64,000 bases of DNA from Pseudomonas putida (GCF_003228315.1 NZ_CP029693.1:3957501-4021500), one strand, 5' to 3'; positions 34,923-44,388 are shown, numbered from the stretch's first letter. Made by a program: numbers and translations. The notes: generated by a model from the sequence alone, not told the origin.

Positions 34923-36284
34923 TTACAACAGCGGGATCGAGTAGCTGACGATCAGGCGGTTTTCGTCCTGGGAACGGGTGTTCGGCAGGTCGGTACGCCA
35001 GGTGGCGTTTTTCCACATCACGCCCAGGTTCTTCAGGGCGCCGGACTGTACGACGTAACCCACGGTCAGGTCGCGTTCCCACTCGGAAGCACCGTTGGCC
35101 GCCTGGCGACCGGCAGCGTTGACGGTATCGATGTCGTCGCCGTGCAGGTAGATCATACCGGCCGTCAGGCCTGGTACGCCGACCTTGGCGAAGTCGAACG
35201 AGTAGCGTGCCTGCCAGGTTTTCTCGCCGGCACGGGCGAACTTCTGGATCTGCATGTCGGTGATGATGTAGGCCGAGGCACCGTCGCCCTGGTTCAGGTA
35301 AGGGAAGTCGCTGCTGCCGTTGCTGACCTGGTAGCCGCCACCGAAGGTGTGACCTTCAACGGTGTACAGGAACAGACCGCTGTACAGGTTGTTGTCGACC
35401 TTGCCTTTACCGTTCGGTGCGTTGTAGTTGCCCGAGGTGAAGTAGAACGGATCGTGACCGTTGGCACCGTCATCGCTGCTGTTGAAGTAGCGCAGGTCGG
35501 ATTTCAGGACGCCCGGGCCGATTGCCCAGTTGTGCGTCAGGCCCAGGAAGTGCTGCTTGTAGAAGTCTTCCAGGTTGCCGTAGTAGTACTGGGCCGTCAG
35601 GTCCTTGGTGATTTTGTAGTCACCGCCGCCGTAGATGAACTTGTTGCTGTCACGACCGGCCGCGGTGCGACCGTTGGCACCGGCGATCGACAGCTCTTCG
35701 TTGTTGCTGGAGTTACGACCCTTGGCGTGCTCGAGCTGGCCGCCGACCAGTGTCAGGTCCTTGATGTCACCCGAAGTGATCTGACCACCCTGGAAGGTTT
35801 GCGGCAGCATGCGACCGTCGTTGGTCACGATCACCGGCAGTTTTGGCTGCAGGGTGCCCAGTTTCAGCTCGGTCTGGGAGATCTTGGCTTTGGCAGTCAG
35901 GCCCAGGCTGGAGAAGTTATCAACCGCTTCACCGTTGGACTTGCTTGGGAACACGGTGCCGCCATAAGCGTTACCAGGAGTGCCATCGGCGTTAACGTTG
36001 CCATTAGTGCCGCCACCGGAATCCAACTTCACGCCCAGCAGGCCAATCGCATCAATACCGAAGCCGACTGTGCCTTGGGTGTAGCCGGAAGTGAAACGCA
36101 GATCGAAGCCTTGGCCCCATTCTTCGTTTTTGTTCGGTTTGGCACTGCCATCGCGGTAGTCGGTGTTGATGTAGAAGTTACGCAGACCCAGAGTGGCCTT
36201 GCTGTCTTCGATGAAACCGGCGGCGCTTGCCTGCTGCGCCAAAACCCCTACGGCCACAGCCAGGGCCAAGGTGGACTTGTTCAT
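34923..36284 (-). CDS. OprD-family outer-membrane porin (OprE/OprQ-like), copy 1
   Basis: A protein of 453 residues with a signal peptide ending ASA-AGFIEDSKATLGLRNFYI, the shared start of OprD-family porins of the OprE/OprQ type. Beta-strand features include aromatic girdle motifs (LTAQYYYGNLEDFYKQHFLG, WQARYSFDFAKVGVPGL), and it closes with LIVSYSIPLL. It should form an outer-membrane barrel for small anions or amino acids; substrate not readable. The ATG at 36284 follows ACAGGAGCGAAACA. Confidence 0.88.
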   Translation of the reverse strand: MNKSTLALAVAVGVLAQQASAAGFIEDSKATLGLRNFYINTDYRDGSAKPNKNEEWGQGFDLRFTSGYTQGTVGFGIDAIGLLGVKLDSGGGTNGNVNADGTPGNAYGGTVFPSKSNGEAVDNFSSLGLTAKAKISQTELKLGTLQPKLPVIVTNDGRMLPQTFQGGQITSGDIKDLTLVGGQLEHAKGRNSSNNEELSIAGANGRTAAGRDSNKFIYGGGDYKITKDLTAQYYYGNLEDFYKQHFLGLTHNWAIGPGVLKSDLRYFNSSDDGANGHDPFYFTSGNYNAPNGKGKVDNNLYSGLFLYTVEGHTFGGGYQVSNGSSDFPYLNQGDGASAYIITDMQIQKFARAGEKTWQARYSFDFAKVGVPGLTAGMIYLHGDDIDTVNAAGRQAANGASEWERDLTVGYVVQSGALKNLGVMWKNATWRTDLPNTRSQDENRLIVSYSIPLL

Positions 36285-36670
36285 TGTTTCGCTCCTGTTT
36301 TTTCTAGTTTTGTGGTCCGGGGTCGAGTGCCCTGGATCCTTGTTTCGCATGACGTGCACCACGAACCGGCGGTGAATGCACGCCCGGTAAATTTGGGCGG
36401 CGCAGCATACCCGTTCATAAAACCGAAATGAATCACTCAATCCTTATTTATATCGGGATGGAATATATCAAGTCGTACGATGTCCGACCATAGAAGATAT
36501 CGGCCTGTAAACCGATTCCTGTAGTCGTGGTGATCGGAGGATGGAACGGGGGTGAACCGTAGCGCTGCGGGACCTGTGGTACAGGTGGGGCTACTGTAGG
36601 CGTTTAGCTAAAAATCTAAAAAGAATAAAAAATCATCAATAGTTACTTTTATGGAATAAAAAAGTTGACC

Positions 36671-36706
36671 CAAAAAAAAGCCCCGTCCAGGGACGAGGCT
36701 CTTTTC
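36671..36706 (-). terminator. Rho-independent terminator of the second porin
   Basis: GAGCCTCGTCC-CTGG-ACGGGGCT followed by TTTTTTTT on the minus strand, 12 bases after the stop of the 36718-38061 porin. The rest of the 433-base gap (36285-36717) holds the leader and promoter of the first porin and no gene. Confidence 0.88.
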
Positions 36707-36717
36707 ACACCGACTGC

Positions 36718-38061
36718 TTACATGAAGCTGTAGGTGTAGTTGAAGATCAGACGGGTCTGGTCTTCGTCCAGGGTGCTGGTGTTGCCACGATAAGCGCCGT
36801 GACGCAGCGTGGTGCCGAAGCCTTTCAGCGGGCCGGTCTGGATGACGTAGTCCACACGCAGGTCGGTTTCGCGCTCGTTCAGGTCCGGACCCGAACCGTT
36901 GGTGGCTTTGATGTCGCGGCCGTACAGGTAAGCAGCCGAAGCTTTCAGACCTGGCACGCCCAGGGAGGCGAAGTCGTAGGAGTACTGACCGTAGGTGGTG
37001 TTTTCACCAGCACGGATGAAGCTGCCCACGGTGGCGTCGGTGAAGGAGTAGAAGCTGGCGCCGCCGCCGCCTTCGTTTCGACCGTTGCCATCGACAACGT
37101 TGCCCTGGTTCAGGAAGACGAAGCCGCCGTCATCGTTGACACGCTGATGACCGAGCAGGAATGCGCTGCCACCCAGGGTGTAGGTGAACGTGGCGCTCCA
37201 GGTCTTGTTGTCGATCTCGCCCGGGGTCTTGGCGAAACCGGCGTTGTTGTTGAACTGGTAGCCAGCCTGGCCGCTGCCGTTCTTGCCGTCGGAGCTGCTG
37301 TCGAAGTAGCGAATGTCAGTCTTGAACGACTGGTTAGGCGCGATCGGGTAGACGTGCACCAGGCCCAGGAAGTTCTGTTTGTAGAAGTCTTCCAGGTTCG
37401 CGAAGTAGTACTGCAGCAACAGGTCTTTGGTGACCTTCCAGTCAGCACCGGCATAACGGAACTGGTTGCTGTCCTTGGTAGCGCCAGCCACGGACAGGCC
37501 AGTGCTGTTGGAGGAAGCGCGACCGGTCGCGTGCTCCAGTTGGCCGACGTTGAAAGTGACGTTGTCGATTTCCTTGGAGGTGATGGTGCCACCTTCAAAC
37601 GTTTGCGGCAGCACGCGGCTGTCGTTCGCGATCAGGATCGGCATGTTCGGCATCAGAGCGCCACCGACGTGGGCCTCTGTCTTCGAGAAGCGTGCCTTGA
37701 CGTTGGCTGCAGCACGGCTCCACGAGCTCTCTGCAGAACCATCGGAATCGCTAGGGTTGAAGGAGTTGTTGTCCGGGTGGTGGCCCTTGCCGCCATCCAG
37801 GTGGATGCCGACCAGTGCCTGGGCGTCGATACCGAAACCAACGACACCTTGAGTGAAACCGGACTGGTAATCGAACTTCAGGCCTTCAGCGGCCTCGCGC
37901 TGGCGGTTGGCTGGAATGCTGGCGCCTTCACGTTTGTCCGAGTCGAAATAGTAAGTACGCGAACTAACAGATGCCTTGCTGTCTTCGATGAAACCCGCGG
38001 CGCCTGCCTGCTGCGCCACAACCCCAAAGGCCACGGCCAAGGCCAAGGTGGACTTGTTCAT
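36718..38061 (-). CDS. OprD-family outer-membrane porin (OprE/OprQ-like), copy 2
   Basis: A protein of 447 residues, a tandem paralogue of the neighbouring porin. The signal peptide (MNKSTLALAVAFGVVAQQAG) and AGFIEDSKASVSSRTYYFDS match closely; LLQYYFANLEDFYKQNFLGL, YSYDFASLGVPGLKASAAYL and a terminal LIFNYTYSFM are porin-like. The start follows TAGAGGAGCTTAACA. Upstream lie a conserved leader segment and the divergent tauA gene. Substrate unknown; the sulfonate neighbourhood hints at organosulfur import, but this is only context. Confidence 0.88.
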   Translation of the reverse strand: MNKSTLALAVAFGVVAQQAGAAGFIEDSKASVSSRTYYFDSDKREGASIPANRQREAAEGLKFDYQSGFTQGVVGFGIDAQALVGIHLDGGKGHHPDNNSFNPSDSDGSAESSWSRAAANVKARFSKTEAHVGGALMPNMPILIANDSRVLPQTFEGGTITSKEIDNVTFNVGQLEHATGRASSNSTGLSVAGATKDSNQFRYAGADWKVTKDLLLQYYFANLEDFYKQNFLGLVHVYPIAPNQSFKTDIRYFDSSSDGKNGSGQAGYQFNNNAGFAKTPGEIDNKTWSATFTYTLGGSAFLLGHQRVNDDGGFVFLNQGNVVDGNGRNEGGGGASFYSFTDATVGSFIRAGENTTYGQYSYDFASLGVPGLKASAAYLYGRDIKATNGSGPDLNERETDLRVDYVIQTGPLKGFGTTLRHGAYRGNTSTLDEDQTRLIFNYTYSFM

Positions 38062-38426
38062 TGTTAAGCTCCTCTAGTCTCTAATTCTTGTAGTCCTGGT
38101 TTCGGGTCAAGTGCCCGGAATCCTAAGATGCGCGATTAGCGCCGGACGGTGACTCACAAGTCAATCGTAACTTTGTGTGTCTACGACCATAGTCTAATCC
38201 CCGGTTTTTTGGTCCATGCAGGGTCATGAAATTGTCATAAACCTGAAAAGAACGGATGACTTCTTTTCTCATACCATTTAGGCATTTAGCTCACTCCTCC
38301 TGCACCCCTTCAGAATAGAGCGGCTGGCTAATAAGCTAATTCCTAAATGTTATTTATTTGGCGTTTCTTATATCGATTAGGTTTGGAAGCAATTCTGAAA
38401 CAAAACCATTCGAAAAGGACAACGCC
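38062..38426. promoter_or_regulatory. Divergent control region between porin copy 2 and tauA
   Basis: This 365-base gap contains no gene. The porin side (38088-38124) carries a leader segment also found before porin copy 1. The tauA side (38325-38400) is AT-rich (ATAAGCTAATTCCTAAATG, TTATTTATTTGG), like the regions upstream of ssuE and lsfA, in keeping with sulfur-starvation control. Confidence 0.5.
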
Positions 38427-39416
38427 ATGACCACCAGACGCGCACTATCCAGACCAATTGTTACAGTTTGTGTGTCGCTGTTATTTTCTTTTACAGCTCA
38501 CGCAGCCAACCTCACGGTCGGCTACCAGACCGGCATCGACCCGAGCAAAGTCCCGCAGGCCGATGGCCTCTATGAAAAAACCATCGGTGAGAAGATCGAC
38601 TGGCGTCGTTTCAACAGCGGACCGGAAGTGGTCACCGCCATCGCTTCGGGTGACGTGCAGATCGGCAACCTCGGCTCCAGCCCGCTGGCCGCCGCCGCGT
38701 CGCGCAACCTGCCGATCGTGGCGTTCATCGTTTCGGCGCAGATCAACGCCGCCGAGGCACTCGTAGTACGCAACGGCAGCGGCATTGATAAACCGCAAGA
38801 TCTGATCGGCAAGACCATCGCCACGCCGTTCGTTTCCACCTCCCACTACAGCCTGCTCGGTGCGCTGAAGCACTGGGACCTGGACACCTCGAAAGTCAAA
38901 GTGGTGAACCTGCAGCCGGCGGAAATCGCCGCGGCGTGGAAACGCGGGGACATCGATGGCGCGTTCGTCTGGTCGCCCGCGCTGGGGGAAATTCGCAAGA
39001 CCGGCAAGACCTTGACCGACGCCGCCCAGGTCGGCCAATGGGGCGCGCCGACCTTCGAGGTGTGGGTGGCGCGCAAGGATTATGCCGAGAAGCACCCCGA
39101 CGTCGTGGCGAAATTCGCCAAGGTGACCCTGGACTCCTTCGCCGACTATGCGGCGCATAAAGACAGCTGGACGGCGGACTCCGTGCCCGTGCAGAAAATC
39201 GCCAAACTGACCGGTGCCAACGCTGCGGACGTACCGGAGTTGCTGGCCGGTTCTGCATTCCCGGATGCCCGGGCACAACAGACCAGCGCGCTGCTGGACG
39301 GCGGCACGGCCAAGGCGATTGGCGAGACGGCGAAGTTCTTGAAGGAGCAAGGGAAGGTGGAGACGGTGCTGCCGGACTATTCGCCTTATGTCAGCGCGAA
39401 ATTCGTACAGGACTAA
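38427..39416 (+). CDS. tauA: Taurine-binding periplasmic protein TauA
   Basis: A periplasmic binding protein of 329 residues. The signal peptide (LSRPIVTVCVSLLFSFTAHA) precedes NLTVGYQTGIDPSKVPQADG, the diagnostic start of TauA; ASGDVQIGNLGSSPLAAAAS and FVWSPALGEIRKTGKTLTDA follow. It would capture taurine for TauBC, and TauD would release sulfite. None of tauB, tauC or tauD follows: a hairpin repeat starts 12 bases after the stop and then argA runs the other way. It may use another permease (for instance SsuBC) or be left over from a lost operon. Confidence 0.9.
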   Translation: MTTRRALSRPIVTVCVSLLFSFTAHAANLTVGYQTGIDPSKVPQADGLYEKTIGEKIDWRRFNSGPEVVTAIASGDVQIGNLGSSPLAAAASRNLPIVAFIVSAQINAAEALVVRNGSGIDKPQDLIGKTIATPFVSTSHYSLLGALKHWDLDTSKVKVVNLQPAEIAAAWKRGDIDGAFVWSPALGEIRKTGKTLTDAAQVGQWGAPTFEVWVARKDYAEKHPDVVAKFAKVTLDSFADYAAHKDSWTADSVPVQKIAKLTGANAADVPELLAGSAFPDARAQQTSALLDGGTAKAIGETAKFLKEQGKVETVLPDYSPYVSAKFVQD

Positions 39417-39427
39417 CAACACGACCA

Positions 39428-39544
39428 ATGATCGTTCCCACGCTCTGCGTGGGAATGCCTCATCGGACGCTCCGCGTTCGGCTCTTGATTTGGGACGCGG
39501 AGCGTCCCGGGCTGCATTCCCACGCGGAGCGTGGGAACGATCAT
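39428..39544. repeat. 117-base nested inverted repeat (non-REP)
   Basis: The outer arms (ATGATCGTTCCCACGCTCTG and on to GGGAATGC) pair over ~31 bases with one mismatch to the right end. An inner pair (GGACGCTCCGCG with CGCGGAGCGTCC) is nested inside. The unit ACGCTCCGCGT recurs in each arm. This family of hairpin repeats is known from fluorescent pseudomonads but differs from the REP pairs here. It lies between tauA and argA. Confidence 0.88.
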
Positions 39545-39554
39545 TGCGTCATGC

Positions 39555-40853
39555 TCAGAGGGACTTCTCGAAGATCTTCGAATTGCGCTGATAGTTGTAC
39601 AGCGACGCCCGTGCCGATGGCAGGCGCTCCACACTGCTTGGCGCAAAGCCACGCTCACGGAACCAGTGGGCCGTGCGGGTGGTGAGGACAAACAGGGTTT
39701 TCAAGCCCTGTGCCCGGGCACGGGTTTCGATGCGTTCCAACAGTTCATCGCCGCGCCCGCCATGACGGTACTCCGGGTTCACCGCCAGGCAGGCCAGCTC
39801 ACCGGCATCCGAGTCGGCAATCTGATACAGCGCCGCGCAAGCGATGATCATGCCTTCACGCTCGACCACGCTGAACTGCTCGATCTCGCGCTCCAGCACT
39901 TCACGGGAACGGCGCACCAGAATCCCCTGCTCTTCCAGCGGGCTGATCAAGTCCAGCAAACCACCCACGTCCTCGATGGCCGCTTCGCGCACCACTTCGA
40001 ACTGCTCCTGGGCCACCAGCGTACCGCCACCGTCGCGGGTGAACAGTTCGGTCAGCAGCGCGCCGTCCTCGGCGTAGCTGACGATATGACTGCGGGCCAC
40101 ACCGCCACGGCAGGCTTCGGCCGCCGCATCCAGCAGCTCCGCCTGATAGTTGCTGCCCAGACGCTGCAGATGCGCCGGCACCTGTTGCGGACGCAGCTCG
40201 CGGACCAGTCGCCCGTGCTCATCGATTAAACCTTCCTCGGCACCGAACAGCAGCAGCTTGTCCGCGCCCAGATCGATGGCCGCGCGAGTGGCGACGTCTT
40301 CACAGGCGAGGTTGAAGATTTCACCGGTCGGCGAGTAGCCCAGTGGCGACAACAGCACGATGGAACGCTCGTCGAGCAGGCGATTGATGCCCTTGCGGTC
40401 GACCCGGCGCACTTCGCCGGTGTGGTGATAGTCGACGCCTTCAAGCACGCCGATCGGCCGTGCGGTCACCAGGTTGCCGCTGGCCACCCGCAGGCGCGAG
40501 CCCTGCATCGGCGAAGACGCCATGTCCATCGACAGCCGCGCTTCGATGGCGATGCGCAGTTGGCCGACGGCGTCGATCACGCACTCCAGGGTCGCGGCAT
40601 CGGTGATGCGCATGCCGTGGTGATAGTGCGGAGTCAGGCCACGGGCGGCCAGGCGTGCCTCGATTTGCGGGCGGGAGCCGTGAACCAGCACCAGACGCAC
40701 ACCCAGGCTGTGCAGCAGCACCAGGTCGTGGACGATATTGCCGAAGTTGGAGTGCTCGACGCCGTCGCCGGGCAGCATGACGACAAAGGTGCAATCGCGG
40801 TGGGCGTTGATGTAAGGCGAAGCGTGACGAAGCCAATTGACGTATTCGGGCAT
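39555..40853 (-). CDS. argA: N-acetylglutamate synthase (amino-acid N-acetyltransferase)
   Basis: ArgA, 432 residues, catalyses the first step of arginine synthesis, acetylating glutamate. The N-terminal ~290 residues are an amino-acid-kinase fold that binds arginine (FVVMLPGDGVEHSNFGNIVH, LVLVHGSRPQIEARL). The C-terminal GNAT domain carries ACLAVNPEYRHGGRGDELLE, the acetyl-CoA pocket. It lies downstream of argE on the same strand, with a REP pair between. Confidence 0.95.
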   Translation of the reverse strand: MPEYVNWLRHASPYINAHRDCTFVVMLPGDGVEHSNFGNIVHDLVLLHSLGVRLVLVHGSRPQIEARLAARGLTPHYHHGMRITDAATLECVIDAVGQLRIAIEARLSMDMASSPMQGSRLRVASGNLVTARPIGVLEGVDYHHTGEVRRVDRKGINRLLDERSIVLLSPLGYSPTGEIFNLACEDVATRAAIDLGADKLLLFGAEEGLIDEHGRLVRELRPQQVPAHLQRLGSNYQAELLDAAAEACRGGVARSHIVSYAEDGALLTELFTRDGGGTLVAQEQFEVVREAAIEDVGGLLDLISPLEEQGILVRRSREVLEREIEQFSVVEREGMIIACAALYQIADSDAGELACLAVNPEYRHGGRGDELLERIETRARAQGLKTLFVLTTRTAHWFRERGFAPSSVERLPSARASLYNYQRNSKIFEKSL

Positions 40854-41016
40854 GAACCTGGGCCTGTAATAAATAGCAGCCGAGAAAAAGGGCGAACAGA
40901 AAACGCACAGCGGGCTGATGGTTATCGTCGGAACAGGCTTGGCGACACGCGCGCTCTCCTTATGAATACGGGTTGGGGTACTGGCAATTTAAACGGCTGC
41001 CCGGGCAATGCACAAA

Positions 41017-41114
41017 CCTTGTAGGAGCCGAGCTTGCTCGCGATGAGGGCGTCACAGCCAGCATCGATGTTGCCTGACCTGCCGCCATCGCGAGCAAGCT
41101 CAGCTCCTACAAGG
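41017..41114. repeat. Paired REP element, GAGCTTGCTC-type stem with extra base
   Basis: CCTTGTAGGAGCCGAGCTTG and its complement form the arms, which carry an extra C (GGAGCCGAGC) compared with the others, on both sides. It lies between argE and argA. Confidence 0.9.
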
Positions 41115-41121
41115 GTTGAAT

Positions 41122-42273
41122 TCAACCTGCCGGTGTCAGACAGTAATGTTCAATCAACTGTCGTAATAGATGCACCGTAGGCTGCAAACGTGACATTTCG
41201 AGGAATTCTCCCGGCTGGTGGGCGCAGGCGATGTCGCCGGGGCCGAGCACCACTGTCTCGCAACCAAGCTGCTGAAGATAAGGCGCTTCGGTGCCGAATG
41301 CCACCGCTTCGGCGCTGTGGCCGGTGAGCTTTTCGGCAATCCGCACCAGTTCCGCATCCGCGACCTGCTCGAACGCCGGCACGTCAGGGAACAACGGCGC
41401 GTAGTCGATCTTGACCTGATGCCGCTCAGCAACCGGCTTGAGCCGCTGCAGGATCTCGGCGCGCAGGGCTTTGGGGTCCATGCCCGGCAGTGGTCGCAGG
41501 TCGAACTCCAACGAACACTGGCCGCAGATGCGGTTGGGGTTGTCGCCACCATGAATGCAACCGAAATTGAGCGTAGGCGTCGGCACGCCAAACTGCGGAT
41601 TGCGGAATTCGCGCTGCCACAACAGGCGCAGGCCGCGCAGTTCACCGATGGCATCGTGCATGGCTTCCAGGGCGCTGTGCCCCAGGCGCGGGTCCGAGGA
41701 GTGACCGCTCTGCCCGAGAATGTCGATGCGCTCCATCATGATGCCCTTGTGCATGCGGATCGGCCGCAGCCCGGTCGGCTCGCCGATCACCGCCGCCCTG
41801 CCCAACGGCCGCCCTGCCTGCGCCAGCGCCCGGGCACCGGACATCGAGCTTTCTTCATCGCAGGTGGCGAGGATCATCAGCGGTTGCTTGAAGGGTTGAT
41901 CGAGCAGGGGCTTGATCGCTTCGATGGCCAGGGCGAAGAAGCTCTTCATGTCGCAAACACCCAAGCCGATCCAGCGGCCATCGATTTCGGTGAGCTTCAA
42001 TGGATCGGTCTGCCACAGCGCACCGTCGAACGGCACGGTGTCAGTGTGCCCGGCCAATACCAGGCCGCCGGGGCCGGTGCCGAAGGTGGCGAGCAGATTG
42101 AATTTGCCGGGGCTGACCTGCTGGATGTCGCAGGCAAAACCCTGATCGCCCAACCAGGCGGCCAGCAGGTCGATCACTGGACGGTTGGATAAATCGAGGC
42201 TCGGCTGGGTACAACTGACGGACGGTGCAGCGATCAGCGCAGCGAACTGATCTTTCATGGACGGCAAAGGCAT
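41122..42273 (-). CDS. argE: Acetylornithine deacetylase
   Basis: ArgE, 383 residues, an M20-family zinc hydrolase that removes the acetyl group from N-acetylornithine. The metal ligands are visible: LAGHTDTVPFDG, DMKSFFA, TCDEESSMSGARAL (catalytic EE) and a C-terminal HQPGEF. The ATG at 42273 has GGAG six bases upstream; the TTG four codons earlier is less likely. Pseudomonads often use ArgJ for this step, so ArgE may be auxiliary. Confidence 0.93.
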   Translation of the reverse strand: MPLPSMKDQFAALIAAPSVSCTQPSLDLSNRPVIDLLAAWLGDQGFACDIQQVSPGKFNLLATFGTGPGGLVLAGHTDTVPFDGALWQTDPLKLTEIDGRWIGLGVCDMKSFFALAIEAIKPLLDQPFKQPLMILATCDEESSMSGARALAQAGRPLGRAAVIGEPTGLRPIRMHKGIMMERIDILGQSGHSSDPRLGHSALEAMHDAIGELRGLRLLWQREFRNPQFGVPTPTLNFGCIHGGDNPNRICGQCSLEFDLRPLPGMDPKALRAEILQRLKPVAERHQVKIDYAPLFPDVPAFEQVADAELVRIAEKLTGHSAEAVAFGTEAPYLQQLGCETVVLGPGDIACAHQPGEFLEMSRLQPTVHLLRQLIEHYCLTPAG

Positions 42274-42430
42274 CACAGACTCCAACCCCCGAATTGAAGT
42301 CCATCATAGAACCATCCGGCGACAGTAATAAACCGTCACAGACCCTATCCCGGTCGAGTCCTGTACACTGCACGACCTTGGCAGCCACACATTCCCCCCG
42401 GCTGCGCTCCCGATCCTGGATTTTCCGGCC

Positions 42431-43801
42431 ATGCAGAAAGAAACCGAAATCAAACTCCGCGTCAGCCGCGAAACCCTCGCCGCCCTGCGCGAGCATCCTC
42501 TCCTGAAAAAACGCATCAAGTCGGGCTGGGAACGCCGTGAGTTGATGAATCAGTACTTCGACACGCCCGAGCGCGATCTGGCCGGCGCCAAGGTCGCCCT
42601 GCGCCTGCGCAAGGATGGCGAAGAAGTGATTCAGACCCTCAAGACCCGCGGCCAGAGCGTCGCCGGTTTGTCGGTGCGCAACGAGTACGACTGGCACCTG
42701 CCCAAAGCCAAGCTCGACCTGAAGAAACTCGACGGCGAGTGCTGGCCCGAGGCGCTGGCCGAGCTGGACAAGAAAACCCTGAAGCCGATCTTCACCACCG
42801 ACTTCGTCCGCGAACGCGCCGAAATCGCCTGGGGCCGTGGCAAGGCCAAAGTGGTCATCGAAGCCGCACTGGACCTGGGCCATGTCGTGGTCGGCAAACA
42901 GAAAGAAGAAATCTGCGAACTGGAGCTGGAACTGCGCGAAGGCGAACCTGCCGCGCTGCTGGAACTGGCTGCCGAACTGGCCGAGAAACTGGCCCTGATG
43001 CCTTGCGACATCAGCAAGGCCGAACGCGGCTATCGCCTGTACGACGCCAACAGCTATTCGTTGAGCCTGCCGGCGCCGCAACTCACCGCCGAAACCCCGC
43101 TGGACGAAGCCTTCGCCGCGCTGTGCTGGCACTTGCTCGGCAGCAGTCAGCGTCTGGCCGAGCAATATCGCTTCAACGGCCACTGGCGCCTGTTGCTGGA
43201 CTGGGTGGAAAACCTGGCTGAATTGCGTGCACTGATCAGCAGCCTGGGTCAGGCCGCGCCGCGTCAATCGACCCACGATCTGCGCGTCGCCCTGGACGCC
43301 CTGCTGGAAGACTGGCGCCCGCTGGTCCAGGCCGGTCTTGAAGATGAAGACGTGCGCAAGGCCGCGCCTGAGCAATTCCTCGAAGAACTCGAAGACCCGC
43401 GCTGGGGCCAGTTCTCGCTCAATACCTCGCGCTGGTTGCTGGCTAAAACCTGGGCCGCCGACCGCAACACCCGTGGCAATCGCCAGGGCGCTGCGCACCT
43501 GAGCAGCTGGCTGCCAAGGCTGTTGAGCGAGGAAGCCACCTCACTGCAATTGCAGCGCTACCAGCAGCAACCTGAAGACCTGGCCGAGCAACTGCCGCGT
43601 ATCGAACGCATCCAGGTCTGGCTGCACCACGCGCGCAACGTGCTGGAGATTCCGGAAATGGATCGCCTGTACGGTGAATTGAACAAGCTGGCGCAACTGG
43701 CGAACGAACCGACGATCACTGACGAACTGCTTGATGCGCGCAAGCAGCAGGCGATTGCGGTTTACCAGAATCGCGCCTGGAAGACTCTGCTGCGTCTGTA
43801 A
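42431..43801 (+). CDS. CYTH and CHAD domain protein (inorganic triphosphatase type)
   Basis: A protein of 456 residues. The first ~200 residues form a CYTH tunnel domain opened by the ExExK signature in QKETEIKLRVS and lined by basic residues (KVALRLRKDGEEVIQTLKTR). The remaining residues form a CHAD helical domain with conserved histidines and basic residues (SQRLAEQYRFNGHWRLLLDW, RQSTHDLRVALDALLEDW). YgiF-type enzymes of this layout cleave tripolyphosphate. It is divergent from argE. Confidence 0.88.
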   Translation: MQKETEIKLRVSRETLAALREHPLLKKRIKSGWERRELMNQYFDTPERDLAGAKVALRLRKDGEEVIQTLKTRGQSVAGLSVRNEYDWHLPKAKLDLKKLDGECWPEALAELDKKTLKPIFTTDFVRERAEIAWGRGKAKVVIEAALDLGHVVVGKQKEEICELELELREGEPAALLELAAELAEKLALMPCDISKAERGYRLYDANSYSLSLPAPQLTAETPLDEAFAALCWHLLGSSQRLAEQYRFNGHWRLLLDWVENLAELRALISSLGQAAPRQSTHDLRVALDALLEDWRPLVQAGLEDEDVRKAAPEQFLEELEDPRWGQFSLNTSRWLLAKTWAADRNTRGNRQGAAHLSSWLPRLLSEEATSLQLQRYQQQPEDLAEQLPRIERIQVWLHHARNVLEIPEMDRLYGELNKLAQLANEPTITDELLDARKQQAIAVYQNRAWKTLLRL

Positions 43802-43806
43802 TACCG

Positions 43807-43899
43807 CTATCGCGAGCAAGCTTTGCTCCTACAGTGTCGGTGTCGAGCCCAAATCTGGCGATCGACTCTGATCTGTAGGAGCAAGGCTTGCCCGCGATG
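43807..43899. repeat. Paired REP element, mixed arms
   Basis: The left arm is CGCGAGCAAGCTTTGCTCCTAC and the right is GTAGGAGCAAGGCTTGCCCGCG, so the two arms belong to different stem types. It lies between the convergent CYTH and Lrp genes, six bases after the CYTH stop. Confidence 0.85.
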
Positions 43900-43923
43900 A
43901 GGCCGGCACATCAAACGCAAATC

Positions 43924-44388
43924 TCAAACCGGCAAACTGGTGGTCGACTTGATCTCCGACAACGCCACAATCGAATTCACCTCCTGAATCCCCGGCACCA
44001 ACGACAGCTTCTCGAAAAAGAATCGCTCGTACGCCTCGATGTCCGCTGCAACGATCCGCAGCATGAAGTCCACCACCCCCATCAGCACATAACATTCCAG
44101 CACTTCGGGAAAGCCGCGAATCGCTTCGGTAAATTCAGTGAAATTGGAACGCCCGTGGGCGTTGAGTTTGACCTGGGCGAAGATCTGCGTGTTCAGGCCG
44201 ATTTTCTTGCGGTCGAGCAAAGTCACCTGACCACGGATGATCCCCTCTTCTTTCATCCGCTGAATGCGCCGCCAGCAGGGCGACTGTGAAAGTCCCACCT
44301 GTTCGGCAATCTGCGCACTGGAAAGCGAAGCGTCCTCCTGCAGCAGCGCCAGGATCCTGCGATCGTAACTGTCCAGCTCGCTCTGCAT
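43924..44388 (-). CDS. Lrp/AsnC-family transcriptional regulator
   Basis: A protein of 154 residues with an N-terminal helix-turn-helix (LDSYDRRILALLQEDASLSS, AQIAEQVGLSQSPCWRRIQR) and a C-terminal RAM/ACT effector domain (GFPEVLECYVLMGVVDFMLR). It is divergent from the unknown gene at 44515, separated by 126 AT-rich bases with TTTGAATTGATTTATTCGAA, a likely regulator binding region. Effector unknown; probably an amino acid. Confidence 0.9.
   Translation of the reverse strand: MQSELDSYDRRILALLQEDASLSSAQIAEQVGLSQSPCWRRIQRMKEEGIIRGQVTLLDRKKIGLNTQIFAQVKLNAHGRSNFTEFTEAIRGFPEVLECYVLMGVVDFMLRIVAADIEAYERFFFEKLSLVPGIQEVNSIVALSEIKSTTSLPV

Noticed and set aside
39428..39544. An insertion sequence remnant
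   Set aside because: No transposase-like coding segment or target duplication was seen; the element is a compact nested hairpin.
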